Made by a program: the position numbers and the translations under genes. From assembly GCA_022496185.1 (NCBI GenBank), contig WTXG01000071.1, positions 1-64,000 of the forward strand: 64,000 nt of DNA, written 5' to 3'. The notes under the pieces were generated by a model. It had not been told where the DNA came from, made no database searches, and was given only the letters and a program-made list of their open reading frames with translations. The stretch is from Multifurca ochricompacta. Lineage: Eukaryota > Basidiomycota > Agaricomycetes > Russulales > Russulaceae. Shown here piece after piece: positions 51,118 through 61,444 of the stretch (position 1 is its first letter; each line of letters begins with the position of its first letter).

Positions 51118-52282
51118 CTAAATGGTTATCGCGTTGAACCCCCTCGTCAAACTCTCCATCACATTTTGGACCTGTTTGAACATTCGCACCCCACATGACC
51201 CTCCCTCGACGTGCTGGCACAACCCGCTAAGCGTAACAAACTCGGTACGGCAATCTTGCTTAGGGCATCTGTATATCTTGTCCTCGTGTCGTGGGCTCTG
51301 CAAGTGCTGGTTTAGCCGCTCGAGCGTCTTGAAGGTGCTGTTGCACAAAAAGCATTCGTACGCCTCTCCATTCCACGAGCGTTCCGTAGCCCACGTCGTC
51401 GACGTCAGGGGTGGCTCGTACTCGCCAGGCGGGCCACCGAGTAACCGAGCGGGGTTCGTGATGTAGTTGTTCTTGTCCGCACGCACGACGAGCTTGTTGA
51501 GCTGCTCGCGCGTCATGCGTGACGCACAGCTCCCCGACTCAAAGTGGAGCGTCAGCGCCGAGGGGGAAACGAAAGACCTTTTGCAGCCACGACCAGGGCA
51601 TCGAATGGTGTTCGGCCGATGTAACTTAGAGTTTAGGTGATGCCGGAGGTTGCTCTCATTTTGGAAGGTCCGGTTGCAGTCGGTGCAGTGTATATGCTCG
51701 TCCCGATCGTGTTCTTGAAGATCCTCGTAGCTATCGAATAACTGTGCTTTGTCGCTTAGCGTTGCATGGTGGAGGAAGGTGTAAATGTATCATGATTACC
51801 GACCTCCTCACAGTCCTTGCACGCGTGATGCTCCTCCTCTGCGTGGTCCCACAGGTCATCGTCATCATAAAACTCCTCTTCGCATTCCACGCAAAAGTGG
51901 TGATCGGAGCTTTGTCTGTAGTGCGAGTGGAGGCCTTCTTCGGACCTGAAAGTCTGAACACCACCACCGCCGAGTAAGCGAGACGTCACGATCAATCTCA
52001 GCAAAGTGATTGGGGTGTAAGACTGACTCTATCATGCGTTTCGCAGTACCAATGCTTAGCATCCATGTGTTGCCTCCTTCCTTCTTCGGAGTTGAAAAGT
52101 CGATCGCACTCCTTGCAGTAGTGATGATTTCGGCTTTGTATGTAGTGCTGCCTCCGCAAGTCATAGCTTTCAAAGTCAAGGTCGCAGTCATCGCAGTCCC
52201 AGTGGTTATTGGAATCCTCTTTGTGTTGTTCTAGAGCACGATCATGAGCAAAATATCTCATACAACGATCGCAATAGGCCAT
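51118..52282 (-). CDS. C2H2 zinc-finger protein, three exons
   Basis: Exons 52282-52028, 51953-51804 and 51741-51118 are all in phase and give 342 residues. The protein is built of repeated C2H2-like units: CDRC...H, CDDCDLDF...HYIQSRNHH, CKECDRLF...HMDAKH (exon 1), CVECEEEF...H and CKDCEE (exon 2), CTDCNRTF...HHLNSKLH, a CPGRGCKRSF...H unit, YECFLCNSTF...HLQSPRH and a C-terminal CPKQDCRTEF...H (exon 3). It resembles a widespread agaricomycete family of unknown function; nucleic-acid binding is inferred. A paralogue on the plus strand at 57588 lacks exon 2. Confidence 0.85.
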
Positions 52283-52663
52283 GATGATGGTGGTCCGATA
52301 CCAAGGGCATAGGAGTGGGTGGTGGGAGCGGCGAACTCGAATTTATGTAAAGTAGCCCAACTCAAATGCATCGTGGAAATTACGATGCTTCACGGAGTGT
52401 CAGCTTGTCTATTATCTCTCATTCAAGATGCCCGGGTTTCGCATTGTATATTTCCATTATTTCGGTTGATTCATTTTATGCCCACAATTCTACTTCCCCT
52501 CTCTCACATGCCCCTTTCCCTTGCATTTCATTCATAGCGTTTGTTAGCCTCCTGTTCAACTTTATTGTTTCATTCTGCTGCTATATGGACTCGCCGTACC
52601 GGCAAAGTCGGCCCGCCTCGCACCGGATAACTAGCTCATCTTCACCCCATTTCTGTGTGTAAG

Positions 52664-54362
52664 CATCCCTTCTTGACCACATACCACCACCATCACCTTA
52701 GGGTTTTTGTGTTGCTTGCTGCTTGAGTTGCTTCCAATGTCAAACTGTTTTGCTGCTCTTTCTGAGCCCCCTCCCCCGCCCCCCCCTTCTCCTGCCCAGG
52801 TTCTCACCTTGGCCATCTCCCAACTTTATGATGGGATGGTTGAGGCTGAGGCTTCCTTCCCTGGGGATGATGACTCATATGTTCATACTCTCCATGGCCA
52901 CCTCCATGACTTCTTCCATTACTCCCCTACCCCTGGGGGCCCCTCCCTCCTCCACTCCTATGTGCAGCATGATCCAGACTTTGTGGCTGCTTTCCACTCT
53001 GCCTTCCCTCCTGCTCCTGCCTTCCCTGCCAGCACCTTCCACGATGAACTGCTCCCCATCATGGGGATGATGACAGCTCTTTCAAGGAAGTTTGACAGGC
53101 TTTCTGCTGGTGCCCAGCCAGTGCCCCCCCCTCCTGCTGCTCCCCCTCCTCCAGCTCCTGCCCCAGGCCCTTCCAAGAAAGGTAAGGCCCCAGCCCAGAC
53201 CCCTCCAGCTCCACCTGCCCAGGCCCCAGCCCAGGTTGCCCCAGCCACAGCCCCCAAGGCCAAGGCCAAGCCCTCTGCCCCGGCCCCCTCCCCTGTGCCC
53301 CCTCCTGCTCCCACTTCCCCTGCTGCCCCCACCCCCTCCCCCCCTTCATCCTATGCTGCTGCCGCCAAGAGGTGTGTGAGACCCTCTCTGGTGGTCTTTC
53401 CTGGTTCTGTGCAGGACATTTCCAACCCGCCATTTGTGTGCAAGCCCCCTGGGGCTATTGTTTCATACTTGAACTCCGAGCTGTCTGGGTCTGGGACCCA
53501 GGTCACTCTGTCTGCCGCGCGGTGGACACTGAAGAAGAACCTGGTTCTTACGGCCGGGCCCGATGTCTCGGAGGCCAACCTCCTCTCTGCACAACCCCTC
53601 CTCACCTCTTTGCTAGGCCCCTTCTTGTCAGTGATGGGCCAGCCACTTACCCCCTCCTCCTGCCCGAACGTTCGGTGGTCCCGGGTGACCATCAACGGCC
53701 TTGCAACTGGCGTGACCCCGCACACTGGGGCGCATTCTCCCCAGGCCTGCCATGAGGCCCTGGGTCGTGAGAATCCAGTGTACTGGGCGCTCAAAGTGAC
53801 AGCCCTTCCCTCCTGGGTCCGTGCCCCCTCCACCCTCCTCCCTGGCTCCACATCCTCAGTGGTTGTAGCCTTTGAGGATCTGGATGGTGTGGCACTGGCA
53901 GGCCTTCTGGCCCAACACACCCTCTATGCCTTTGGGCATGCTGGTGCGGTCCGTTGATGGAAGAAGCCGCCCCGTGCCAAGAAGTCAGCTGTCCCAGCCC
54001 CCACACCTGCTGCTTAGCAGCCCCTTTCTTTTTTACTTGTGACTTTTGTGTTTCGGACTTTTACTGTACTGATTGGTTGGGTCTCGACCATGATGGCACA
54101 CAGGGTCTGGACCTGGCAACTGCGCCTAGACGTCCCCACATTTATTTTACATCTTCCTTTTCCCCACCCCTCTGGGGTGGGGGTCCTGGTACTCTGGGTC
54201 TTCCACTTACTACAACCTCAGGTTTTCCCTTAGGGTTTCCCACCCACTACCTCCAGGGCATTTGTCCCTTCTCACAGTAGTTACTATGTCCCTGTAGTAG
54301 CTGTGCAATTTGTCTGTTTGGCTGAAGCGTGTAATAAAGTTGATTTCAAAAAAAAAAAAAAA
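52664..54362 (+). mobile_element. ORF1-only LINE (HAL1-like), element 2
   Basis: Flanked by a perfect 16-bp duplication CATTTCTGTGTGTAAG (52648-52663 and 54363-54378) with a poly(A) tail at the 3' end. Contains one long ORF1-like frame, no endonuclease or reverse transcriptase, and a 3' region with GTAGTAGCTGTGCAATTTG followed by AATAAAGTTGATTTC. The C/T-rich 5' end is shared in style with element 1. Non-autonomous, mobilised by target-primed reverse transcription. Confidence 0.88.
52737..53957 (+). CDS. LINE ORF1-like protein of element 2
   Basis: 406 residues from ATG 52737. An N-terminal helical segment (QVLTLAISQLYDGMVEAEAS) is followed by a Pro/Ala-rich linker (PPPPAAPPPPAPAPG type). 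The C-terminal domain (VTLSAARWTLKKNLVLTAGP, RWSRVTINGLATGV, SSVVVAFEDLDG) matches the ORF1 proteins of agaricomycete LINEs as I know them. The TGA at 53955 follows VR where element 1 has HRW, and the frame after it continues WKKPPRAKK, so the stop looks like a CGA to TGA change. The CCHC knuckles usual in autonomous ORF1 are absent. A nucleic-acid chaperone role is inferred. Confidence 0.75.
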   Translation: MSNCFAALSEPPPPPPPSPAQVLTLAISQLYDGMVEAEASFPGDDDSYVHTLHGHLHDFFHYSPTPGGPSLLHSYVQHDPDFVAAFHSAFPPAPAFPASTFHDELLPIMGMMTALSRKFDRLSAGAQPVPPPPAAPPPPAPAPGPSKKGKAPAQTPPAPPAQAPAQVAPATAPKAKAKPSAPAPSPVPPPAPTSPAAPTPSPPSSYAAAAKRCVRPSLVVFPGSVQDISNPPFVCKPPGAIVSYLNSELSGSGTQVTLSAARWTLKKNLVLTAGPDVSEANLLSAQPLLTSLLGPFLSVMGQPLTPSSCPNVRWSRVTINGLATGVTPHTGAHSPQACHEALGRENPVYWALKVTALPSWVRAPSTLLPGSTSSVVVAFEDLDGVALAGLLAQHTLYAFGHAGAVR

Positions 54363-54383
54363 CATTTCTGTGTGTAAGGAGAG

Positions 54384-54870
54384 TAGTGATGTGCCTGGCC
54401 CGGCTCAAAGCCAGAAGCCGGGCCAAGCCGGGCCAAGCCAGGCCGTTGTGATGGCCCAGCAAGGGCTTTGGCCCAGCTCAGAGAAGCTAAAAGCCAAAGC
54501 TGCTGGCTCAGGCCGCAGCTTTCAACAGCACATACAAGTGCAATAGCAATCATCAAAATCAGTAGAAATCTGATCACAAAGTGGTTGATTTGGGTCACAT
54601 GATCATGTTTATTGCGGCATTTCAAACTTTTTCTTCGATATAGCTTTGCAATACGTAACACACTAAGTCATATTTGGATTAGCTGAACTATAACTACTAG
54701 TTATATGTCATAAAATTTTCTCTACCAAAAGCCATGGCTTGGGCCAAGCCGGGCCAGGGCCAAGCCGTCTGTGGCAGCTTTGGCTTGGCCCAGACTTTAG
54801 GAAAGCCGGAGCCACCTCAGGCCAAGCCAAAGCTGCGGCTTTTGGGCCAAGCCGGGCCGGAACATCACTA
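54384..54870. mobile_element. GC-rich hAT-type MITE with perfect 8-bp duplication
   Basis: 487 bp. Ends TAGTGATGT / ACATCACTA, extended by imperfect inverted GGCCCGGCTT/AAGCCGGGCC blocks. Flanked by AAGGAGAG at 54376-54383 and 54871-54878. Both arms are packed with GGCCAAGCC words; the centre (54540-54715) is AT-rich. Inserted next to the right target duplication of LINE element 2. No coding capacity. Confidence 0.88.
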
Positions 54871-57164
54871 AAGGAGAGTACACTCATTAGTTGTGTGTGC
54901 ACCGGAGATAAAGACACCACAATCAGAGAGGCAAACAAAGACAGACCAATATAATCGGGGGTTAGCAGATGTCATCAACTTAATTGGTTTCCAACCAGTG
55001 TTGCCATCCGCTACTGTCGCTGTGGCACTAGTCTTCAAGCAGACGTTTCATCCTTGTGTGTTATTTTTGCAGGTCTGCAGGAGCAACATGAAAGCGAACC
55101 CGGCACCTGCGGAACCAATCCCTCTTTCCGTGAGAAGTTGGTCATATTCTCATGCAGTCATGGTCTATAACACAGCGTCAGAAATAGTCCATTTGAGTGA
55201 CCGAATTAAACGCACAAGACAGGCGCCCAGAGAAGACGCGTCACGTACTATCACTTGCGACGCTGGCCTCATTTTCTTTTCCTACGAGCGTTTGTTCCGA
55301 TACAGTTTTCTCCTGCCGCAAGCTCTCTAGCTCCCACGTGAGTGAGTAGGAATGAGTCGTGTCCACGGAAGCGGCAGCGACCTTGAGCGCCGCACGCTCC
55401 TCTACAATCATGGCAGACTCTTCCGGCTTCGAGGTTTGACTTTTGTCGGCACCGAGGGCGTTCATTCGCCATTTTTAAATCAGATTATTCTTGGCGGCCG
55501 TCTCTTCGTGAAACCTGGTCGTTTTCGCCCAAGTGAAGATGCGTGTAAACCCTACTGATAAGGTTTCATTCATTGTATCAGCCGACGGCGTGCAACGCCC
55601 ACTTTTCTAGTCGACTTGTGTCTTTGAGTTTTCAGAGATGACACCCTCTGGCTATCTACATCATCCTTGACCGACGGAAGGTGGGCATGATTGACACGAT
55701 CATGTATAAGCCAAGGTCCGCAAGTCCATTAAGCGCAGCAAGGAGGATGATAGGACTTGAGTGAGCTCTTGCTATCTGCCATTTTCCTCTTCCAATCGTG
55801 TGACGAGCTCATTATTCGTGTCTATATCCGCTTGGAATGTTGTACGGATGAGCCCGAGAGTGCAAGATAGAGAAAGCCGTTTTACTGATAGTTCTTCTAA
55901 CTGAGTTCCTTGCTGTTGAGAATGTTGTAAATGCGATGAAGTTGTCAATATCTTCGTTCGTTTGATCAGTTGCATTCAACAAAAAAGGAAGTGCACGGAA
56001 AGAATGGGCACAGGCCCGAGCGCAAATAGTCAGAATTGCCTAGTAAAGCTGTGTTTTCTGTTGGTCTCAGAATGGGTCCGAGACTAAAGTCAAAAATCTA
56101 CAGAATGTGGGTCAGAAATGTATACCAATGACTACAGTGCGATGAGAGCGAGTGGGTTGGCCCGGAAATGAGGTGGGCCGGAGGTTGCATGCCTAGCGCC
56201 CGGGCTATCCCCACAAGATACAAGCACGTTCACCAAAAGGATTGACCTCTGAAAGTATATTCAATTTGTTGTCAATGCTAAGGAGGTGTTCTACATGTGC
56301 TCCGTGAACTGCGTAAATATCGCAGAGTGATGCGGGCTTCTCCTGCGTATAAGCCTAGTCATTCAACTGTTGAACATCCGTGACAACCAGAGACAGCACA
56401 CCCCCACTCCTGTACGGAACTTTGGTACTAGTCCCGGGCGAGATTAATCCTGTGGTATCGCTAACTTGAAGTATCGATCTAGTTTGTGCCGTTGTAGTCC
56501 CAAGGAAGATGCGTATATGAGACCAGAAGAACATTCCTACAGGTCACAGCCCCTGGCCCGGTCCACGTGTCCCGGCATGCCGGTCCCTACGATCCCGGTT
56601 GTCCCTTTGTTGCGTGTCTTGGGTTTGGGGCCCCATTGTGTTACGGTCGGTGGCCGTATCGCGTAGGCGTCGATTTGGAAATCGGAGTCGGTGGTTCCGA
56701 TAGAAATGAAGTTGGACAGCTACTTATGGATGCGATACCGGAAGATACAAAGGAGCTGTAGAGCATTACGTGTAACGGTTGGTACCGTTCAACGTGGTTT
56801 GATGACGAGGTCGGGGGATCCGATGAAGAGGGAGATGATTCGGACAGCCGTTCTGTAAACAGGACAGAACAGAGAAGGAAAAGAAGAGACAAACAGCGAG
56901 ATTCCCGAGCACTACCAAAGCTACTGATTTACTAAAGAGCTCAAGACTAAGGAATAAGAGCTCTCGTGTGCTACTTTAAATACGATCTTCAACGCACAAA
57001 CTTCAATGCAACGTCACCTTCAGTGGAGTTTGCGAAGGTTCTAGTAGGTGGGTAGGATGCCATTGTTGAGGACGCCGCCGAAGGGTCGAGGTGTTTGGGG
57101 AACATGGCGGAAGGGAAAAGAAAAGATATCTAGGTCACCTGATCGTGAACCGACTGCACAGCAT
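54871..57164. other. Gene-poor interval
   Basis: Apart from possible coiled-coil exon remnants at 55241-55975, no gene, RNA or defined repeat is recognised. 56540-56700 is GC-rich (CCGGCATGCCGG palindrome near 56572) without a clear frame. Confidence 0.4.
55241..55975 (-). pseudogene. Possible remnant of a coiled-coil gene
   Basis: Two minus-strand stretches have helical, Glu/Lys-rich character: one at about 55250-55465 (SLTWELESLRQEKTVSEQTL) and one at 55772-55975 (TNNELVTRLEEENGR). The stretch between them is not open and no start or splice set is convincing. No family recognised. Confidence 0.25.
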
Positions 57165-57240
57165 TTTTCTTTTAAAAATCGGCGCTTCAGGGTGTGTCCC
57201 AAATCGCGCGGCTACTACGGGACAGAGTAGCTACTAAGAT
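57165..57240 (-). repeat. LINE 3' tail relic, minus strand
   Basis: On the minus strand reads GTAGCTACTCTGTCCCGTAG, then GCCGCGCGATTTGGGAC and ends in A/T-rich sequence near 57165. Same 3' family as elements 1 and 2. No target duplication identified. Confidence 0.55.
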
Positions 57241-57492
57241 GAGCAGGCGGTATGTATTTAGTAAATACTGGAGAGAAAACCTCACTAGGAGGGATTAGGT
57301 AAGGAGTGGATAGTAGAGATGGGGGTTTTAGAGGGAGAGGAGCGGGTTAGGGTAAGCGGTCAACGTAAAGAACGGACGGACTGGCTAAGGCACAGCATTG
57401 CTACGAGCCACGAGGCGTCGCTTAGCGCTTTCTCTTTGTCTGTCTCACACTCATGGTGTCATGTTCCCACTGGAGTCATGCCGCTATATAAT

Positions 57493-57552
57493 TATAAATT
57501 CGAGTTCGAGCCACCTGCCACCATTTATAAATTCGAGTTTGAGCCACCGCCG
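57493..57552 (+). promoter_or_regulatory. Duplicated TATA-containing promoter word of the zinc-finger paralogue
   Basis: TATAAATTCGAGTT(C/T)GAG occurs twice in tandem, at 57493 and 57526. The second copy is 62 bp upstream of the ATG. The minus-strand paralogue has only one copy of the corresponding word. Confidence 0.6.
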
Positions 57553-57587
57553 CCCACTCCCACTCTTGGCTTCGTACCACCATCATC

Positions 57588-58548
57588 ATGGCATATTGCG
57601 ATCGCTGTATGAGATGGTTTCCTCACAATCGTGCCCTTGAGCAACACGTAGAAGATTCTAATTTCCACTGGCCCTGCGATGATTGCGACCTCGACTTTAA
57701 AAGTTACGATTCGCGGAAGCAGCACTACATACAGAGCCGAAACCACCACTACTGCAGGGAGTGCGATCGACATTTCAGCTTCGAGGAAGGAAGGAGGACA
57801 CACATGAATGCCAAGCACTTTTACTGTGAAAACGATGATACGGTCAGTGTTTCTAACCTGTCACTGGACATTTATTGAGCTTCATGTGGCATCCTTCTTA
57901 CTTTTTGTCGTCTCCAATGTACAGCTGTTCAATAGCTATGAGGGTCTCCAGCAACACGACCGTGAAGCGCACAACTACTGCACTGACTGTAAACGGTCCT
58001 TCCAGAACGCGACAAACCTCTGGCATCACCTCAACTCGAAACTTCACAAGCTGAGCTCCTATTCATGCCCTGGCAGCGGCTGCACCAGGTCCTTCATCTC
58101 GGCTGCGGCACTGGCGCTTCACCTCGAATCAGGGACTTGTCCGTCGGGCATGACGCGGATTAAACTCGATCGGTTCACTGTGCGCATAGATGAGAAGAAC
58201 TACATCACGAACCCCAGGCGGTTAATAACCGGTCCGGATGGTGGGTATCAGCCACCCCCAACGTCGAGGACATGGGCTACGGATCGCTCGTGGAATGGTT
58301 GGGCGTACGAGTGCTTCCTCTGTAACAACACGTATAGGGCACTTTCTGCGCTGAACCAGCACCTGCAAAGCCCGCGACACCAGGAGAAGATATACAGATG
58401 CCCTAAGCAAGATTGCCGTACCGAGTTTGTCACGCTTAGCGGGCTGTGCCAGCACGTCGAAGGAGGGTCGTGTGGGGTGCGGATGTTCCAACAGGTCCGC
58501 GATGTGATGGACAAGTTGACGAGGAGAATCAACGTGATAACTATATGA
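57588..58548 (+). CDS. C2H2 zinc-finger protein, two exons (paralogue lacking one exon)
   Basis: Exons 57588-57842 (255 nt) and 57925-58548 (624 nt) give 292 residues. Both exons are exactly the same length as exons 1 and 3 of the gene at 51118-52282; the 150-nt middle exon is missing and the reading frame is kept. Fingers retained: CDRC, CDDCDLDF, CRECDRHF, CTDCKRSF, CPGSGCTRSF, YECFLCNNTY and CPKQDCRTEF. The C-terminal 40 residues are the most conserved between the two copies. Confidence 0.85.
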
Positions 58549-58858
58549 TAGGATCCGAAAAACTCTCTTAATGTATATACTATACATAACGACCATACTT
58601 TTACTACTATAGGTCGAATACAAAGACAAAGCCGGTGCAATCCGCGCAACTGTACCTCAATTAATCAAATTCAAGGTTCTGACTTTAAGGAAGGGATGAT
58701 TGCCAGTCATTTATTTTTGGGAACAAGTTCTCAGGGCCATTTCAGGCCTTCAGATACTGCAGACGCTTCGTAATGGGGGTTGAACAGGGTTTTGCGTCTC
58801 GATTCACCAATCTCGACATCCAGATGTGGCACGAATTGTCTCTGCTCTGCGCCAGTTT
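58549..58858. other. Intergenic, no gene
   Basis: 3' flank of the zinc-finger gene up to the LINE insertion site. No coding sequence seen. Confidence 0.5.
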
Positions 58859-58870
58859 CTGTAGGTTTGG

Positions 58871-59157
58871 TTTTTTTTTTTTTTGAACTCGAGTTTATTG
58901 ACGCGCTTGCGGGACTCAGCCCAATCGCGCGGCTACATCAGGGTACAATGTAACTACTGTGCTGGTGTACAGGAGATGCCGTGTCTACAGGGACATGCGA
59001 GACGGAAAACTCAAAGAGAAAAACCAAGGTAATAATGTACGTGGAGTGGCCGTCCGAGAAAGAGACCGTTCAGAGTAAGGAAAAAAGTCCAAAACATCGA
59101 CAGAGCCCCGTCAAGGGGGTTCGCGAGGCCGGCGGGCGTTGATGGGCTTGTTCTGTA
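58871..59157 (-). mobile_element. 5'-truncated LINE, minus strand
   Basis: 287 bp with its poly(A) tail at 58871-58884 (a T run on the plus strand) and the family 3' motif GTAGCCGCGCGATTGGGC on the minus strand. Flanked by CTGTAGGTTTGG at 58859-58870 and 59158-59169. A typical truncated insertion. Confidence 0.82.
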
Positions 59158-60228
59158 CTGTAGGTTTGGTGAGGGGTGAGCCGGCCGGGAACGGATCAAG
59201 GTGGGCCGGACCGGATCAGAGATGACCGGGGTTGCCGGGTACAAGTTGGTTTGCTCTCTTGTTCTTTCATTAAAAGTCCTGTCAATAATTTCTGAAATTA
59301 GTTTGACTTTTAGTTTCGGACAGGCTCTGATACCGGTACAAGCGCGATTGATCCATGATACGAGCAAATTTACTGCTCACTCATTCCCTTACACCCGATC
59401 ACCCGGTTTTGTCCTCCTCGGTGCTTGGTTTTATATCTACCTTCATCCCACCTCGCGCCGGCTTCACCCTCATTCCTCTTTCCGTTTCATGATAAAAATC
59501 CTTCAAAAAGGTCTCTCTACAAGTATATAAAGGTACATACAATGGGTTTGTATTATTCCAGCCAGTGAGCCAACAGAAACGGAAGAAACCAAAACGACAT
59601 TTCTCTCTCGCTCTTTCTCTTTGTGTGCTAATGAACCTAGACGACGTCAAGGACAAGGTCAACGGAACCAGCAAGCACGTATTCGGCTTCGGCAAGTTCG
59701 AGTACGACATACCCTCATTTGAAATCAAAGTCATCCTTGGGGCTCCCTCCTCTCCCCTGCCTCTCTCCTTTCGGGAACACACTTTGCCTCGCACTCACCG
59801 CAGATCGGATCCGTACACTACTTAGATTATCTTTACCATGTGTGACTGACATTATTGCTGTAGTTATCTAGCTACCCGTTTAGGTAAAGATAGTAATATT
59901 ATCAGTTTTGACCACAGTTATGTAGCTCTTATCTAACCTCAGTTAGTTATCAGATGGTACGGTTCATACGCCAAAGTAACTGGGGCTGGAGTTGCCGTGA
60001 GTTGTCTGCCAATTGACCACCAAAGCTGGCTTATTTGTACTCCGCCCTTTTACGTTTGTCAGTTCGGGCAGTGTGCACCAGACCAGACAATGTCCCTGTA
60101 AATTTCTTGTTCATGGACCAGACTGTAAAAGGAGTTGCCAAGAGGGAAAAGGCTGCTGAAAGCATATCGCTTTAATCAGAAGGAATTGGTTTTTGTACGT
60201 GAACGGTCAGCAAGAATACATGAATAGA
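59158..60228. other. Repeat fragments and an orphan promoter with a short start
   Basis: 59190-59235 repeats the GGCCGGACCGGATCAGAG word of 37700. TATATAAAGG at about 59523, then a CT-rich leader and an ATG at 59631, looks like the 5' end of a real gene (MNLDDVKDKVNG...). The frame loses character after about 59720 and enters sequence shared with 37409-37473, so the gene seems truncated. 59840-59950 holds the GGTAAAGATA / CAGTTTTGACC transposon words. No other gene. Confidence 0.4.
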
Positions 60229-61098
60229 CTACATATTGACAACAATAGCTTCCCGAGCGAGAGCCTTGTGACTCTCAACATTTGCAGCGTTTACAAACAA
60301 TGTGTTTCGTAGCAACCTTGATCTTCCAACTCGAACTCCCCGTGGTCCATGCATATGTCCGCTAACAACAAGTTTCGGTCTGATTTCAGCCAGTCGTTCG
60401 AGCAGAGCAGGACACCCTTTCCCATCATCTCCATGATCAAGAGGCGGATTGTGAACGACGACGATGTCTGCGTCTTGAGGGATGAGATCGTAGTATGGAT
60501 TGCGTCCTCTGCACTTCCAGTAGAATCTTGAGCCGTAAATCTTGAGAGGTTTATTTCGGTCATCAATGTCTGTTTTGATCTCGATACTATCATTTCGTAA
60601 GAATTGGGCGTTGGTCAAGTATTTTGAGACACCCTCTTTGGGCATCCATGAAACGTTCACTTCATGATTTCCCTCGACCACTATTTTATGTTTATATGGC
60701 AATGACCCGAGCCAATCATTGAAGTCTTTGGCATGTTCTTCGTTCCCAAATGCTGTGAAATCCCCTGCATGAATAAGGAGGTCGCCCTCTTTGGGCATAT
60801 CTAAATCACGATGATGGCCGTGAGTGTCCGATAAACAGATGATTTTGAATTTCCGTGTGTTGGAATCAGGTCCTGATGAAGATTCTTGGGCATTGTAGAG
60901 GAGGGGAGTTCGAGCGAAATTCAAGAAAAGGAGAGAGAGCAAAAAATTGAGGATGAAATGGATGACCGAGGTGTTGCTAGCATTGGCTGCAACACAGGAG
61001 TGGTAGTCCACCTCCAGAAGTGGAACTATAGCAGAACTCATTTCTGGAACAGCTACCAGCAATATATTCCAGATTGATAAGTGGAAAAGAAGCCACAT
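60229..61098 (-). CDS. Calcineurin-like metallophosphoesterase, MPPED type
   Basis: 289 residues, single exon from ATG 61098. A hydrophobic N-terminal region includes a likely membrane helix (HFILNFLLSLLFLNFA). The metallophosphoesterase core follows with all metal-binding blocks: SDTHGH, HAGDFT, EGNHE, VHNPP and SGHMHGPRG. The family hydrolyses phosphodiesters (MPPED proteins act on cyclic nucleotides weakly); the substrate here is unknown. Good similarity to the MPPED1/2-like group in motif order and spacing. Its promoter carries the ATCACGTGAT palindrome. Confidence 0.9.
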   Translation of the reverse strand: MWLLFHLSIWNILLVAVPEMSSAIVPLLEVDYHSCVAANASNTSVIHFILNFLLSLLFLNFARTPLLYNAQESSSGPDSNTRKFKIICLSDTHGHHRDLDMPKEGDLLIHAGDFTAFGNEEHAKDFNDWLGSLPYKHKIVVEGNHEVNVSWMPKEGVSKYLTNAQFLRNDSIEIKTDIDDRNKPLKIYGSRFYWKCRGRNPYYDLIPQDADIVVVHNPPLDHGDDGKGCPALLERLAEIRPKLVVSGHMHGPRGVRVGRSRLLRNTLFVNAANVESHKALAREAIVVNM

Positions 61099-61160
61099 TG
61101 ATACCGGAGGTGGCGGCTCGGAACGATCACCATTTCGGTTTCGGTTTCGGTTTCCGTGAG

Positions 61161-61170
61161 ATCACGTGAT
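61161..61170. promoter_or_regulatory. ATCACGTGAT palindrome upstream of the phosphoesterase
   Basis: Identical to the site at 23999. It lies 63 bp upstream of the ATG at 61098 and next to three tandem TTTCGG words (61135-61155). Confidence 0.6.
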
Positions 61171-61444
61171 ATGACTATGCGTTCATTCTTCCTCGGGCAG
61201 GGGACGGGCAGGGACAGCTTCCTTGATATCTGATGCCCTCTCGAAGTCTCGGTTCATTTGCGGCCGATAGAGTATCTACAAGATGAGACTTTCACCTAAA
61301 TCCACGCCTGTGGTGTAGTGCTTTTCGTTCTCTGCTCGCGCGGTTGTTTGAAGTGAGGTGTCTCGACGTACGGCTTTTCTCTTTATTGGCGTTCAATTGC
61401 AGTACCTACATCCCATGTTGGCGTCTACCATCTAGTAGAGATTC

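Noticed and set aside
52958..53433. Long minus-strand open frames inside LINE element 2
   Set aside because: Shadow of the GC-rich Pro/Ala linker of ORF1 on the other strand.
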